Below are positions 8,321 to 16,374 of a stretch of DNA of 64,000 bases, piece by piece (the stretch's first letter is position 1; every line of letters starts with the position of its first letter). Source of the DNA: Lysobacteraceae bacterium (GTDB lineage Bacteria > Pseudomonadota > Gammaproteobacteria > Xanthomonadales > Rhodanobacteraceae); contig SEHB01000001.1 of assembly GCA_004143945.1 (NCBI GenBank), positions 434,001-498,000 on the forward strand, read 5' to 3'. The notes under the pieces were generated by a model that was given only the letters and a program-made list of their open reading frames with translations, was not told the DNA's origin and searched no databases. The position numbers and the translations under genes are program-made.

Positions 8321-11300
8321 ATGAAGCGCATGTTGATCAACGCGACTCAGCGGGAGGAGTTGCGTGTCGCGATCGTGGACGGGCAGAACCTGTACGACCT
8401 CGACATCGAGATCCCCTCGAGGGAGCAGAAGAAGGCCAACATCTACAAGGCCCGCATCACCCGCGTAGAACCCTCGCTGGAAGCCTGTTTCGTCGACTAC
8501 GGCGCCGATCGCCACGGCTTCCTGCCGCTCAAGGAAGTGTCCCCGCAGTACTTCACGCCGGGCGCCAACCCGAACAAGGCCACGATCCGCGAACTCCTGA
8601 AGGAAGGCCAGGAGATCATGGTCCAGGTCGAGAAGGAGGAACGCGGGAACAAGGGCGCCGCGCTGACGACCTTCATCAGCCTCGCCGGCCGCTACATGGT
8701 GCTGATGCCGAACAGCCCCAAAGCCGGTGGCGTGTCGCGCCGCATCGAAGGCGAAGACCGGCAGAACATCAAGGAAGCGCTCGACCACCTCGAAGTGCCC
8801 GAGGGCATGGGCCTGATCGTGCGCACCGCCGGCCTCGGCCGCGACGCCGAAGAACTGCAGTGGGACCTCGACTACCTGCTGCAACTGTGGAAGGCGATTT
8901 CCGAAGCCGCGCAGTCCCGCCAGGGCGCGTTCCTGATCTACCAGGAATCCAGGCTCATCATCCGCGCGCTGCGCGACTACCTGCGCAACGACATCGGCGA
9001 GATCCTGATCGACCACGAGGAACTCTACGCCGACGCGCGCGAGTTCGTGCAGCAGGTGATGCCGAACAACCTGCGCAAGCTCAAGCTCTACCAGGACACC
9101 ACGCCGCTGTTCTCGCGCTTCCAGATCGAAACACAGATCGAGAACGCGTTCGAGCGCCAAGTGCGCCTGCCTTCCGGCGGTTCGATCGTGATCGACCAGA
9201 CCGAGGCGCTGACCGCGATCGACATCAACTCGGCCAAGGCCACGCGCGGCAGCGACATCGAGGAAACCGCGTTCAACACGAATTGCGAGGCCGCGGTGGA
9301 GATCGCGCGCCAGCTGCGCATCCGCGACGCCGGCGGCCTCATCGTCATCGACTTCATCGACATGGATTCGCCGCGCCACCAGCGCGAAGTCGAGGAGAAG
9401 CTCAAGGACGCGCTCAAGCTCGACCGCGCACGCGTGCAGGTCGGTCGCATCTCGCGCTTTGGTCTGCTCGAGATGTCGCGCCAGCGCCTGCGCCCGAGCC
9501 TCGGCGAAGCCACGCAGATCGTGTGCCCGCGCTGCGAAGGCCACGGCCGCATCCGCGGCGTCGAGTCGCTCTCGCTGTCGGCGCTGCGCCTGGTCGAGGA
9601 ACACGCGATGAAGGACAGCACCGGCCAGGTGCTGGTGCAGGCGCCGCCGAGCGTCGCGAACTTCCTGCTCAATGAGAAGCGTCGCCAGCTCACCGAGATC
9701 GAAGCCCGCCACGACGTCAACGTGATCGTCGTCGCCGACGAGAACCTCGAAACACCGCACCTCGAGATCCAGCGCCTGCGCGGCGCCGACGTCGGCGAGG
9801 AGACGCGCCCGAGCTACCAGCGCACGACGCCGGTCGCGGCGACGCCGCTGCCGACGATGCTGCGCCCGAGCGAAGAACCCGAGCAACCCGCGGTCGCGGG
9901 CGTGGTGCGCGCGACGCCTGCACCGGAACGCCCCGACACCGCGACCGTGGTCGAGGCGCCGGTCGCCGCGCCTGCAGCCGCCGCCAGCGGTGGCCTGCTT
10001 GCACGCTTCATGGGCTGGTTCCGCGGATCGCCCGAGGCGCCCGCGCCGGCGCCCGCCGCGCCTGCACCGCGTACGCGCGATGCGCAGGCGCGCACGTCCG
10101 GTTCCTCCCGGCCTTCGGGCCAGGGCCGTGGCGCGCAGCCTTCGCAGCGCGCACGCGCCGACGGCGGCCCGCAGCAGAACGGGCGCGGCGAAGGTCGCCG
10201 CGATGCACGCGGAGAATCCTCGCGCCAGGGGCAGTCGCAGAAGCCGCCGCGCGAGCGTGGGGCCCGTCGCGACGAGTCGCGTCGCGATGAACCGCGTCGA
10301 GACGAAGGCCGCCGTGACGACGCGCGTCGCGACGAAGCGCGCGCGAACCGCGCGGGCGAAGGCGCTGCCGAGCGCACCGCGCAAGCACCGCGCGCGTCGA
10401 CCGAGCCGAAGGCGGAAGCCGCATCCAGGCCCGCAGGCGAAGCGATCAAGCCGCTGGCGCCCGCATTGCCGGTCGACATCGCCGCAACCCCTGCTCTCGC
10501 AACGGACGCAATGCCGATCGCGGTCGCCGGCGAATCCGCCGATGCGCCATCGACGACCGAAGGCGAAGCACCGCGTGAAGAACGTTCGCGTCGACGCGGT
10601 CGCCGTGGCGGCCGTCGCCGTCGCAAGGGTGGAGCGGAAGGCGTCAACGAAGCGGGTACGGCCGAAGACCAGCAGCACGACGTCGACGACGAAGACGGCG
10701 GCAACGACGACAGCGCGGCGCGTCCCGTGCGCGCGGCCTCGCCCGCGCAATCCGCTAGGCCAGCACTGCAACCCGCACGCATGTCCGACAGGACCGATAC
10801 GCCGGTGACGCCAATGGCCGGCACGCCGCAGGCAGCGATGCCCGCTGCGCCGGCACCGGTTGCGCCGGCGCCGCTTGCACCGGCTGCATCCGCCACGCCG
10901 GTTGCGCCAGCGCCGGCATCGGTGAGCGCACCCGCGAGCGAATCGCCGAAGGCTCCGGTCGCGCCGACGATGTCACCCGCGCCCACCTCGCCGGTTCCGG
11001 CTGGACGCCCTGCTCCCGCACCGTTCGCGGCATCGCCTGCAGCGGCGCCGGCCGTTTCATCGGCGCCTGCGGCGTCGTTCGAACCGCGCGCGGTGACCGC
11101 AGCGGCGACGGTGGAGATGCGGATTCCCGAGAACGCACCGGCGAATCGAGCGGCGACGGTCGACGCACCTGCGCCGAAAGCGCCGGCACCGGACAACGCG
11201 CCCACGCCGTCTGCGGTCGCGACGCCGACCAACGCGTCGCCCGCCGCAAGCGTGACGCCTCCCGCGCCGAGCGCGCCGGCGCCCGCACCCGCGATGCCGA

Positions 11301-11473
11301 TCGCGCCGAAGCCGCAGGATGCACCCGCAGCGACGCAGGGATCGACGATGGAGTTGCCGCTGTCACGCCCGCAGTCGCCGGCACCTGCATCCGGACCCGC
11401 GCCCGCCGCGCGCCCGGACGCAGCGCACGCAGATGCGCCGCGCAAGCAGGACGCGGACGACGACGCCGGTTGA
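8321..11473 (+). CDS. rne: Ribonuclease E
   Basis: 1050-residue endoribonuclease that starts most mRNA decay and processes rRNA and tRNA precursors; it also scaffolds the degradosome. The N-terminal half holds the S1 domain and the DNase I-like catalytic domain with D301 ([12 protein letters not shown]) and D344 (VIDFIDMDS), and the zinc link CPRC (C402, C405) that joins dimers. The C-terminal half is disordered: an amphipathic segment near 555-570 ([11 protein letters not shown]) resembles the membrane-binding helix, five RRDE repeats lie at 649-673, an Arg-rich RNA-binding stretch near 755-770, and an Ala/Pro-rich tail to the end. The start follows the leader described separately. Confidence 0.97.
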   Translation: MKRMLINATQREELRVAIVDGQNLYDLDIEIPSREQKKANIYKARITRVEPSLEACFVDYGADRHGFLPLKEVSPQYFTPGANPNKATIRELLKEGQEIMVQVEKEERGNKGAALTTFISLAGRYMVLMPNSPKAGGVSRRIEGEDRQNIKEALDHLEVPEGMGLIVRTAGLGRDAEELQWDLDYLLQLWKAISEAAQSRQGAFLIYQESRLIIRALRDYLRNDIGEILIDHEELYADAREFVQQVMPNNLRKLKLYQDTTPLFSRFQIETQIENAFERQVRLPSGGSIVIDQTEALTAIDINSAKATRGSDIEETAFNTNCEAAVEIARQLRIRDAGGLIVIDFIDMDSPRHQREVEEKLKDALKLDRARVQVGRISRFGLLEMSRQRLRPSLGEATQIVCPRCEGHGRIRGVESLSLSALRLVEEHAMKDSTGQVLVQAPPSVANFLLNEKRRQLTEIEARHDVNVIVVADENLETPHLEIQRLRGADVGEETRPSYQRTTPVAATPLPTMLRPSEEPEQPAVAGVVRATPAPERPDTATVVEAPVAAPAAAASGGLLARFMGWFRGSPEAPAPAPAAPAPRTRDAQARTSGSSRPSGQGRGAQPSQRARADGGPQQNGRGEGRRDARGESSRQGQSQKPPRERGARRDESRRDEPRRDEGRRDDARRDEARANRAGEGAAERTAQAPRASTEPKAEAASRPAGEAIKPLAPALPVDIAATPALATDAMPIAVAGESADAPSTTEGEAPREERSRRRGRRGGRRRRKGGAEGVNEAGTAEDQQHDVDDEDGGNDDSAARPVRAASPAQSARPALQPARMSDRTDTPVTPMAGTPQAAMPAAPAPVAPAPLAPAASATPVAPAPASVSAPASESPKAPVAPTMSPAPTSPVPAGRPAPAPFAASPAAAPAVSSAPAASFEPRAVTAAATVEMRIPENAPANRAATVDAPAPKAPAPDNAPTPSAVATPTNASPAASVTPPAPSAPAPAPAMPIAPKPQDAPAATQGSTMELPLSRPQSPAPASGPAPAARPDAAHADAPRKQDADDDAG
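10265..10339 (+). repeat. 15-nt tandem repeat coding RRDE-x units in RNase E
   Basis: Five head-to-tail 15-nt units encode [20 protein letters not shown] and RRDEA (residues 649-673 of RNase E). The units keep the amino acids more than the third codon positions. The segment lies in the unstructured scaffold half and gives alternating positive and negative charge, typical of RNA or partner-binding linkers. Repeat number may vary between strains. Confidence 0.8.
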
Positions 11474-11502
11474 TCGAACCGCGGCTGGCGTCGCTCGCGA
11501 CG

Positions 11503-12159
11503 TCAGCCGCCTACCGCGCGTGCACGCTCGTCGATGAGGCCGTGCATGTGCGCGAGGTGTGCGAGCGCGACCGTGTTGTCGATGCCGAGCTTGTCGAACA
11601 GGCGATACTTGTAGGTCGCGACCGTCTTCGCACTGAGCTTGAGCCGCTCCGCGATGTCCTGCATGTCCTGGCCGCGCGCAAGCATCAAGGCGACGTCGAG
11701 TTCGCGCGCCGACAGGTGTTCGAACGGCGACATCGAGCGCCCATCGAGCGCACCGAGCGCGAGCAGTTCGGCGATGTCGGGCGCAAGGTAACGACGGCCG
11801 TCGGCGACCTGGCGCACGGCGCGCAACAACTCGTCCGCGGCACATCCCTTGGTCAGGTAACCGCTCGCGCCGGCTTCGATCAGTCGCCGCGGAAACGGCG
11901 CTTCATGCACGACCGTGAGGATCACCACGCGCGTGGCGAGCTTGTGGCGTCGCACGCGATCGGTCAGCTCGATCCCGCTGAGGCCCGGCATGTGCACGTC
12001 GACGATCGCGACGTCCGGTTCGTTTGCGCGGATCAGCGCGAGCCCCCGCTCGCCATCAGCCGCTTCGCCGACCACCTCGATGTCCGGTTGCTGCGCCAGG
12101 ATCATGCGGAACCCGGTACGCACCAGCTCATGGTCGTCGACCAGCACTACTCGTATCAT
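11503..12159 (-). CDS. LuxR-family response regulator, GacA/UvrY type
   Basis: 218-residue two-component regulator. The receiver has the acidic pair D8/D9, phospho-acceptor D54 (AIVDVHMPG) and K104, and the C-terminal NarL/LuxR helix-turn-helix covers about 150-210 (LSARELDVALMLARGQDMQDIAERL). Start VVLVDDHELVRTGFRMIL and overall sequence match GacA/UvrY/SirA, which answer to BarA/GacS sensors and switch on Csr/Rsm small RNAs. The usual neighbours uvrC and pgsA are absent, so the gene has been moved or belongs to a close paralogue. It converges with rne, 29 nt apart. Confidence 0.85.
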   Translation of the reverse strand: MIRVVLVDDHELVRTGFRMILAQQPDIEVVGEAADGERGLALIRANEPDVAIVDVHMPGLSGIELTDRVRRHKLATRVVILTVVHEAPFPRRLIEAGASGYLTKGCAADELLRAVRQVADGRRYLAPDIAELLALGALDGRSMSPFEHLSARELDVALMLARGQDMQDIAERLKLSAKTVATYKYRLFDKLGIDNTVALAHLAHMHGLIDERARAVGG

Positions 12160-12229
12160 GCAACCCCCCAGGCATCGCTCCCTCGACGATGCCGCCCGAA
12201 CATACCGCAGTTGCGCCGCCGCGTCCGCT

Positions 12230-12235
12230 TATAAT
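12230..12235 (+). promoter_or_regulatory. TATAAT -10 element
   Basis: A perfect TATAAT in an otherwise GC-rich region, preceded by T to give TTATAAT. The best -35 candidate, TTGCGC at 12211, is only 13 bases away, so the promoter is incomplete by consensus. Transcription would start near 12242, towards the tRNA gene 300 nt downstream. Confidence 0.4.
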
Positions 12236-12241
12236 CGCGCA

Positions 12242-12430
12242 GAATGTGCACATGGCGACGAATCGTCGCCGGGAATTACGCCACAGGCGGCCTGGCCCGG
12301 CGCCGGCTCCCGTTTCACGCAGCGGTGCTGGCTGCCGAGGAAGGATGCCGGAACGGACGCATCTCGTGGGAGGGGCTTCAGTCCCGATGGGACACGCGAA
12401 GAGCTCGGGACTGAAGTCCCTCCCGCAAGA
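12242..12430 (+). ncRNA. Possible structured noncoding transcript (speculative)
   Basis: Immediately after the predicted start is a perfect inverted repeat GGCGACGA-A-TCGTCGCC (12254-12270), then a GC-rich hairpin near 12280-12310, then a palindromic repeat ending at 12427 that could terminate the RNA. About eight GGA trinucleotides lie between these points, four of them clustered near 12340-12358. GGA-rich hairpin RNAs sequester CsrA/RsmA and are controlled by GacA, whose homologue lies just to the left. The region could equally be the leader of the tRNA transcript or an inert repeat. Confidence 0.2.
12366..12427 (+). repeat. Dispersed palindromic repeat, copy 1
   Basis: Two inverted arms (12366-12387 and 12405-12427) match at about 20 of 22 positions around a short loop. 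The right arm carries TCGGGACTGAAGTCCCTCCC, which recurs at 52544-52563 some 40 kb away. Repeats with this type of core act as REP-like extragenic elements in related genomes. It gives rise to misleading open frames on both strands. Confidence 0.8.
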
Positions 12431-12537
12431 GCGAATAATCTCCGCCAGGCGCAGCCGCTGGCCCGAAGGGCGACGCGCAGGGAGCCCGTCGCAAATCCGG
12501 CGCGCCGGAAAGACGAAGTCGATGCACAGCGAAGCAC

Positions 12538-12627
12538 GGAGAGATGGCCGAGCGGTTTAAGGCACCGGTCTTGAAAACCGGCGTGGTAGCGATACCACCG
12601 TGGGTTCGAATCCCACTCTCTCCGCCA
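12538..12627 (+). tRNA. tRNA-Ser (anticodon UGA)
   Basis: A 90-nt class II tRNA. The acceptor stem pairs GGAGAGA (12538-12544) with TCTCTCC (12617-12623), followed by G and an encoded CCA (12625-12627). The anticodon loop CTTGAAA between CCGGT and ACCGG stems gives anticodon TGA (12572-12574), reading UCA. The long variable arm GCGTGGTAGCGATACCACC and the TTCGAAT T-loop confirm a serine tRNA. It borders a small accessory patch. Confidence 0.98.
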
Positions 12628-12675
12628 CTTCGCAACCTGCAGCGCTGCGCGATGCAACGTGATCGCAAGCGCAAT

Positions 12676-12843
12676 TCAAGCCTGGACACGCTCGAGTTGC
12701 TCGGGCTCGAATGACTGCATCACCGTCTGCCCGTTTTCGTGCCATATGCAGATCCAGCTCTCCGGATGGCCGCCGAGTGTCATGACCTGCTCGCCGCCGA
12801 TCGGTCGCACCGGAATGCCGCCGATGAATTCTTCCCTGCTCAT
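12676..12843 (-). CDS. Small YodC/DUF2158-like protein
   Basis: 55-residue protein of unknown function. The start at 12843 is chosen because a GGGGGA ribosome site lies just upstream; the frame is open back to 12981 but that part is a basic, low-quality extension. The pattern GIPVRPIGGEQVMTLGG, then a Trp-Ile-Cys-Ile-Trp core with an acidic/Asn/Gly turn and a C-terminal EPEQLERV, resembles the small beta-barrel DUF2158 family (E. coli YodC: conserved GG, MTV and a CxWF-like segment). No catalytic residues are apparent. It lies between tRNA-Ser and a secreted protein, in a patch that looks accessory. Confidence 0.5.
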   Translation of the reverse strand: MSREEFIGGIPVRPIGGEQVMTLGGHPESWICIWHENGQTVMQSFEPEQLERVQA

Positions 12844-13000
12844 GTATCCCCCTGCGATCTCAACATTGCGGTGCGTATTCGACGCACTGCGATCCGTTGC
12901 GCCGCGACGTGCACGCGCGCCGGATCGCGACCGGTTTCCGCGGGTCCGGCGCCCCTGCGACGCCGGACCCTGATTCGTCAATCGAATCGACGCGAAGGCA

Positions 13001-13843
13001 TCACGGGCAAGCGAGCGAGACGCCGCTGTGCGCGATGATCACGTCGGCGCTGGCGATGCCGATGGCATCCAGGGTCAGGTGCAGTGCGTTCGATGCGAGC
13101 GCGAGCGAGCTGACGCCGTCGCCACTGCGCGTCTGCTCGTTCAGCACGAGCGTTGCGCCGACGATGCCGAGCGCGCCGAGGTCGATCGACGTGTTCGGAG
13201 CGGGATTGAGGGGCAGCGCCGGCACGTCGATGCCCAGCACGCCGAGTTGCACGTCGATCAGCGTGGCCCCGGACGGCGGCAGGCCACCGGAGCCGCCCCC
13301 ACCTTCGCCACCGTCGCCCCCTCCATCGGACAGGTTGCCGTAGTCGAAGCCGCTGAAGAACATGAAGTCGTCGAGCAGAGCATTCACCTGCGCAGGCGCT
13401 TCGGGACAGAAACCCGACAACGCGACCTGCGAGCGGATGGTGCCGCCCGTGAGCGAAAGGATGTCCAGCCCTCCGACACCGAGCGCACCGAGTTCCAGGT
13501 CCTCGACCGTCGCACGCGCGGCGATCGCCGACAGCGGACCCGCGACGTACGCCGCTTCGGATACGACGAGGCCGGTGGACAACGTGACGAGGTTCAATGG
13601 ATCGGCGTCGATGATCGACGCGAGCGACTGCGAATCGGCGATGGTTTCGGTTGCATCGACGATGGACGCGCTGGTCGGTGCAGTCAGGTTGAACGTGGTG
13701 AGGCCCAGGATGTCGATCTGGATCGACAGGTCGAATGCATCCGCATTGCCGACCGGCGTGGCCGCCGTCGCATGACCCGTCGCCACAGCTGCAAGCAGCG
13801 CGGCCAGGACGCGCCCGCGGAGGTTGCGTGAATTGTCAGTCAT
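13001..13843 (-). CDS. Secreted choice-of-anchor-P-like protein
   Basis: 280-residue exported protein. A signal peptide spans about 1-27 (basic start, then VLAALLAAVATGHATAA). The body is rich in Leu, Ala, Gly, Ser and Thr with many short beta-strand patterns, a Gly-rich linker (GGGDGGEGGGGSGG, about 177-190), and a C-terminal half with PLNPAPNTSIDLGALG, VLNEQTRSGDG and NALHLTLDAIG. These C-terminal motifs resemble the choice-of-anchor P family of secreted or surface proteins, whose function is unknown. No C-terminal sorting signal is visible after SGVSLACP, and one disulfide between C-terminal and mid-protein cysteines is possible. A GGAGAGAG site precedes the ATG at 13843. There is no operon partner. 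Confidence 0.7.
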   Translation of the reverse strand: MTDNSRNLRGRVLAALLAAVATGHATAATPVGNADAFDLSIQIDILGLTTFNLTAPTSASIVDATETIADSQSLASIIDADPLNLVTLSTGLVVSEAAYVAGPLSAIAARATVEDLELGALGVGGLDILSLTGGTIRSQVALSGFCPEAPAQVNALLDDFMFFSGFDYGNLSDGGGDGGEGGGGSGGLPPSGATLIDVQLGVLGIDVPALPLNPAPNTSIDLGALGIVGATLVLNEQTRSGDGVSSLALASNALHLTLDAIGIASADVIIAHSGVSLACP

Positions 13844-14223
13844 CGTTCTCTCTCCATTCCGTAATGATGAGCACGGAAACCGATTGCGGTCCCCTTCCGT
13901 GCGACCTTTCGGTCGCTGCATCCGGCCATTGCATCCGTGCATGAGTCCCGGCCATTTCAACGAGAGCTTGACGACGAAGTGCGAGCAGTCTTCGTTTTCA
14001 ATTGTTGTCGAATCGCTTGTGCGGCACCTCCCATTCCCAATGTTTACAAATCCATAAAAGCAGGTATGTTTGCTTTCGCGCTCGCGATCGCGTCCTTCAC
14101 CCGCGACATGCGTTCCGCAGCGCCATGCAGATCGAGTCTTTGCCACCGCATATCGAAGAGCAAGCCGCGCGGCGCTTCGGAACCGCTCAGCCGCACTGTG
14201 ATTCCGGCGAGGACGTCGCCTGA

Positions 14224-14238
14224 ATCACGCAACGTGAT
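14224..14238. promoter_or_regulatory. Inverted repeat ATCACG-CAA-CGTGAT
   Basis: A perfect 6-bp inverted repeat with a 3-nt centre, 75 nt upstream of the XRE regulator start. Its size and symmetry suit a dimeric helix-turn-helix protein, so it may be an autoregulatory operator of the adjacent gene. Confidence 0.4.
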
Positions 14239-14274
14239 GTACGCACCAGATGGACTGAGGAAATCTGCTTATTG

Positions 14275-14285
14275 TCACTGAGTGA
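14275..14285. promoter_or_regulatory. Short palindrome TCACT-G-AGTGA near XRE start
   Basis: Perfect 5-bp arms around one base, 28 nt upstream of the XRE regulator ATG. It shares TCAC/GTGA ends with the palindrome at 14224, so the pair could be two operator half-arrays for the same regulator. Confidence 0.35.
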
Positions 14286-14312
14286 ATCAGGAATACTGAC
14301 AGGGGATTCATA

Positions 14313-14699
14313 ATGGGTGAGTTGAGAACACGCGAGCTGGCATTCGCCGGGCCGCGGCCGACGCGGATACGCCATGCACGGCGGCTCGCCGGAATGACGC
14401 AGGCCGCACTGGCCGAGGAAGTGGGGATCGGGGCGAGCGCGGTGGCGCAGTGGGAGCTCCCCAACGGCACCTCGCCCACGGTCGATCATCTCGAAAAGAT
14501 CGCGATCGTCTGCGGAGTTTCGTTCGAGTGGCTCGCCACCGGGCGCGGTGTCGTCGCGAGCGGCGCGCACGAGACGCCCGCACTGATGGGCAGCGAACTC
14601 GCAGCCGACCATACCGAGGACCGACTGCTCGTCGCTTTCCGGCGGGTTCCTCCGCGCAAACGCGACGCGCTGGTGCGGTGGATGGAGGAGTTCTTCTAG
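14313..14699 (+). CDS. XRE-family transcriptional regulator
   Basis: 128-residue DNA-binding protein. An N-terminal lambda-repressor-like helix-turn-helix covers about 17-75: IRHARRLAGMTQAALAEEVG, then SAVAQWE as the recognition helix, and LEKIAIVCGVSFEWLATG as the closing helices. The C-terminal 50 residues are short and end in an amphipathic helix (PPRKRDALVRWMEEFF) that probably dimerises. No peptidase or ligand domain is seen, so it is phage-repressor-like but not LexA-like. A GGGG site precedes the ATG. Inverted repeats upstream suggest self-regulation. The lower-GC upstream DNA and its place beside tRNA-Ser suggest an acquired gene. Confidence 0.85.
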   Translation: MGELRTRELAFAGPRPTRIRHARRLAGMTQAALAEEVGIGASAVAQWELPNGTSPTVDHLEKIAIVCGVSFEWLATGRGVVASGAHETPALMGSELAADHTEDRLLVAFRRVPPRKRDALVRWMEEFF

Positions 14700-14943
14700 G
14701 CGCCGCGCGTCGCGGCGCCTGCGCACGTTGCAATGGCCGATGCGACGGTCGCCGCCTGCCTGCAGGAGTGGCGCCGTCGCGGCTCACCAAGCACCCGGAC
14801 TGGTTGCAACAGCCGACTGGACCGGGATGGGCGCCGCGTCCAGATCCCGCGGGGCGGTTCGGAACCCCGCGCAGCGCATCGGAGCGTTCGATCAGGCCTG
14901 CCCACCCGTGACGATCGAGGCTGCAATCGCTTAACCTCGCCGC

Positions 14944-15495
14944 ATGGGGGACCCACGGACCGACGAGGACCTGATGCTCGCGTACGCCGGAGGCGACCTG
15001 ATCGCCTTCGAGACCCTCTACCGCCGCCATCGTGGCATGCTGTACCGCTTCCTGCTGCGCGACCTGCGCCACCGCGCCGACGCCGACGAACTGTTCCAGG
15101 AAACCTGGAGCCGCGTGATCGCGGCGCGCGAGCGTTATCGCCCCGAGGCGCGCTTCACGACCTGGCTGCTGCAGATCGCGCACAACCTCGTGATCGACCG
15201 TTTCCGGCGCCAGCGACCGCAGGCCTCGCCGGAGGAAACCGAGGCCGTGATGCGCACCCTCGATGCGCCGGAATCCGAGCAGCCCGAGCGCGCGCTCAGC
15301 GAGTTCGAGCAGCGGCGACGGCTGCAGCTCGTGCTCGAGGAGATGCCTGACGAGCAGCGCACCGCGTTCCTGCTTCGCGTCGAGGGCGGCCTCGGCCTCG
15401 AGGAGATCGGCGCGATCACGGGCGCAGGTCGCGAAACCGTGAAGTCGCGATTGCGCTACGCGCTCGCACGCATCCGTGCGAGGTTCGCGACATGA
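14944..15495 (+). CDS. ECF-type RNA polymerase sigma factor
   Basis: 183-residue sigma-70 family member with only regions 2 and 4. Region 2 includes FETLYRRHRGMLYRFLLRDL and DELFQETWSRVI with the Trp-rich FTTWLLQIAHNLVIDRFRR; region 4 includes LEEMPDEQRTAFLLR and LEEIGAITGAGRETVKSRLRYALARIR as its helix-turn-helix. The next gene overlaps the stop by four bases and encodes a membrane protein, as expected for a sigma/anti-sigma pair. The ATG at 14944 has a weak ribosome site but matches the family N-terminus. The target regulon cannot be told. Confidence 0.9.
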   Translation: MGDPRTDEDLMLAYAGGDLIAFETLYRRHRGMLYRFLLRDLRHRADADELFQETWSRVIAARERYRPEARFTTWLLQIAHNLVIDRFRRQRPQASPEETEAVMRTLDAPESEQPERALSEFEQRRRLQLVLEEMPDEQRTAFLLRVEGGLGLEEIGAITGAGRETVKSRLRYALARIRARFAT

Positions 15496-16343
15496 ACCGC
15501 CCACGCGACGAACACGATCTCGAACGCCTGCTCGGCGACGACCATGGCGAGTTCGGGACGCTGTATCGACGCCTCGCGCGCAGCGAACCGCCGCGCCGGC
15601 TCGATCGCGCGGTCCTCGGCGAGGCCGCGCGCGCGGTGCGCGGGCGTGCGCCGCGAGTCCAACGCTGGCTGGTCGGACTCGGGTCCGCCGCAGGCATCGT
15701 GCTCGCAGCGGGAATCGCCTGGCGGGTCGGGCAGGAAGCGGCGATGCAACCATCGACGCCTCCGCTTCACGCTCCCGAGAGCATCGAGATCGTCCCGGTG
15801 CAACCGATCGTCGAGCGTGGCCGCGCGCCGGCAGGCGCTGCAGCCCGGGCGGACCAGGCTGCGGCCGCACCCGCGACCGCGCAGGCTGCCGCTGACGCGG
15901 GTTCGCCACCGCGCGAAGTCGTCGCGGCGAAGCGCGCTGCCAGGGCGACGCCGCCCGCGAAGCCCGCAGAGCCGCCACCTCCGTCCCCGATCGTGGAGCA
16001 GCCGCCCGCCGCGCCGATGCCGTTCCCGCAAACCCGTCAGGACGCTGGCGCGGCCGACTCGGCGAGCGGTTTCCGCAATGAGCGCGCGCAGCCCGCCGAG
16101 GAGAAAGCCGAAGCCGAACAACTGCGCGAGCCCGAGCGCCTGCGCGCGCGTGCGGCGCCCGCGCCGTCCGCCTCGGTGCAACTGCGCCGCGACCAGCAGC
16201 TCGAGCCGACGGAATGGCTCGCGCACGTGCGCGAACTGCTGCGCGATGGTCGCCGGCAACAGGCCTCCGAGAGCCTGCGGCTCTTCCACCGCACCCATCC
16301 TCGCCACGAGGTCCCGGCGGACCTGCGACACCTGCTCGAGTGA
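15492..16343 (+). CDS. Membrane-anchored protein coupled to ECF sigma; putative anti-sigma factor
   Basis: 283-residue protein of no firmly recognised family. A charged N-terminal cytoplasmic part (about 1-58) precedes a single transmembrane segment (WLVGLGSAAGIVLAAGIAW, about 59-77). The rest is a long Ala/Pro-rich, low-complexity periplasmic region with a small helical C-terminus (EWLAHVRELLRDGRRQQASESLRLF, split over about 238-262). There is no His-x3-Cys-x2-Cys zinc motif. The four-base overlap with the sigma gene and the topology favour an anti-sigma role, but this is inference from context. Confidence 0.65.
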   Translation: MNRPRDEHDLERLLGDDHGEFGTLYRRLARSEPPRRLDRAVLGEAARAVRGRAPRVQRWLVGLGSAAGIVLAAGIAWRVGQEAAMQPSTPPLHAPESIEIVPVQPIVERGRAPAGAAARADQAAAAPATAQAAADAGSPPREVVAAKRAARATPPAKPAEPPPPSPIVEQPPAAPMPFPQTRQDAGAADSASGFRNERAQPAEEKAEAEQLREPERLRARAAPAPSASVQLRRDQQLEPTEWLAHVRELLRDGRRQQASESLRLFHRTHPRHEVPADLRHLLE

Positions 16344-16374
16344 GCAGTCGGCCTCGCGCCGTTACACTGGCGCG

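Larger units (their letters stand above)
12160..12537. other. Gene-free interval between the regulator and tRNA-Ser
   Basis: 378 nt without a supported protein gene. It contains a strong -10-like element, a perfect 17-nt inverted repeat, a GC-rich hairpin region and one copy of a dispersed palindromic repeat, each listed separately. Open frames across it on both strands have compositions of read-through repeats and are not considered genes. Confidence 0.6.
13844..14312. other. Lower-GC gene-poor interval with inverted repeats
   Basis: 469 nt between the secreted protein and the XRE regulator. The GC content is visibly lower than that of flanking genes (for example 13975-14070). It holds two inverted repeats near the regulator start, listed separately. 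A 62-codon leftward frame (14232-14044) begins with TTG inside one palindrome and lacks a ribosome site, so it is not called as a gene. Confidence 0.5.

Noticed and set aside
8135-10771. Leftward frame of 878 codons opposite rne
   Set aside because: Shadow of RNase E; no domain pattern, and low-complexity runs mirror the rne repeats.
14044-14232. Leftward 62-codon frame before the XRE gene
   Set aside because: Starts with TTG inside a palindrome, has no ribosome site and mixed codon use, so coding is not supported.
14861-14888. GGAACC...CGTT as an ECF promoter before the sigma gene
   Set aside because: The spacing is 18 bases, longer than the usual 15-17, and no second feature supports it.
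12601-14943. Attachment-site duplication of the tRNA-Ser 3' end
   Set aside because: The terminal tRNA sequence was not found again between the tRNA and the sigma gene, and no integrase is present.
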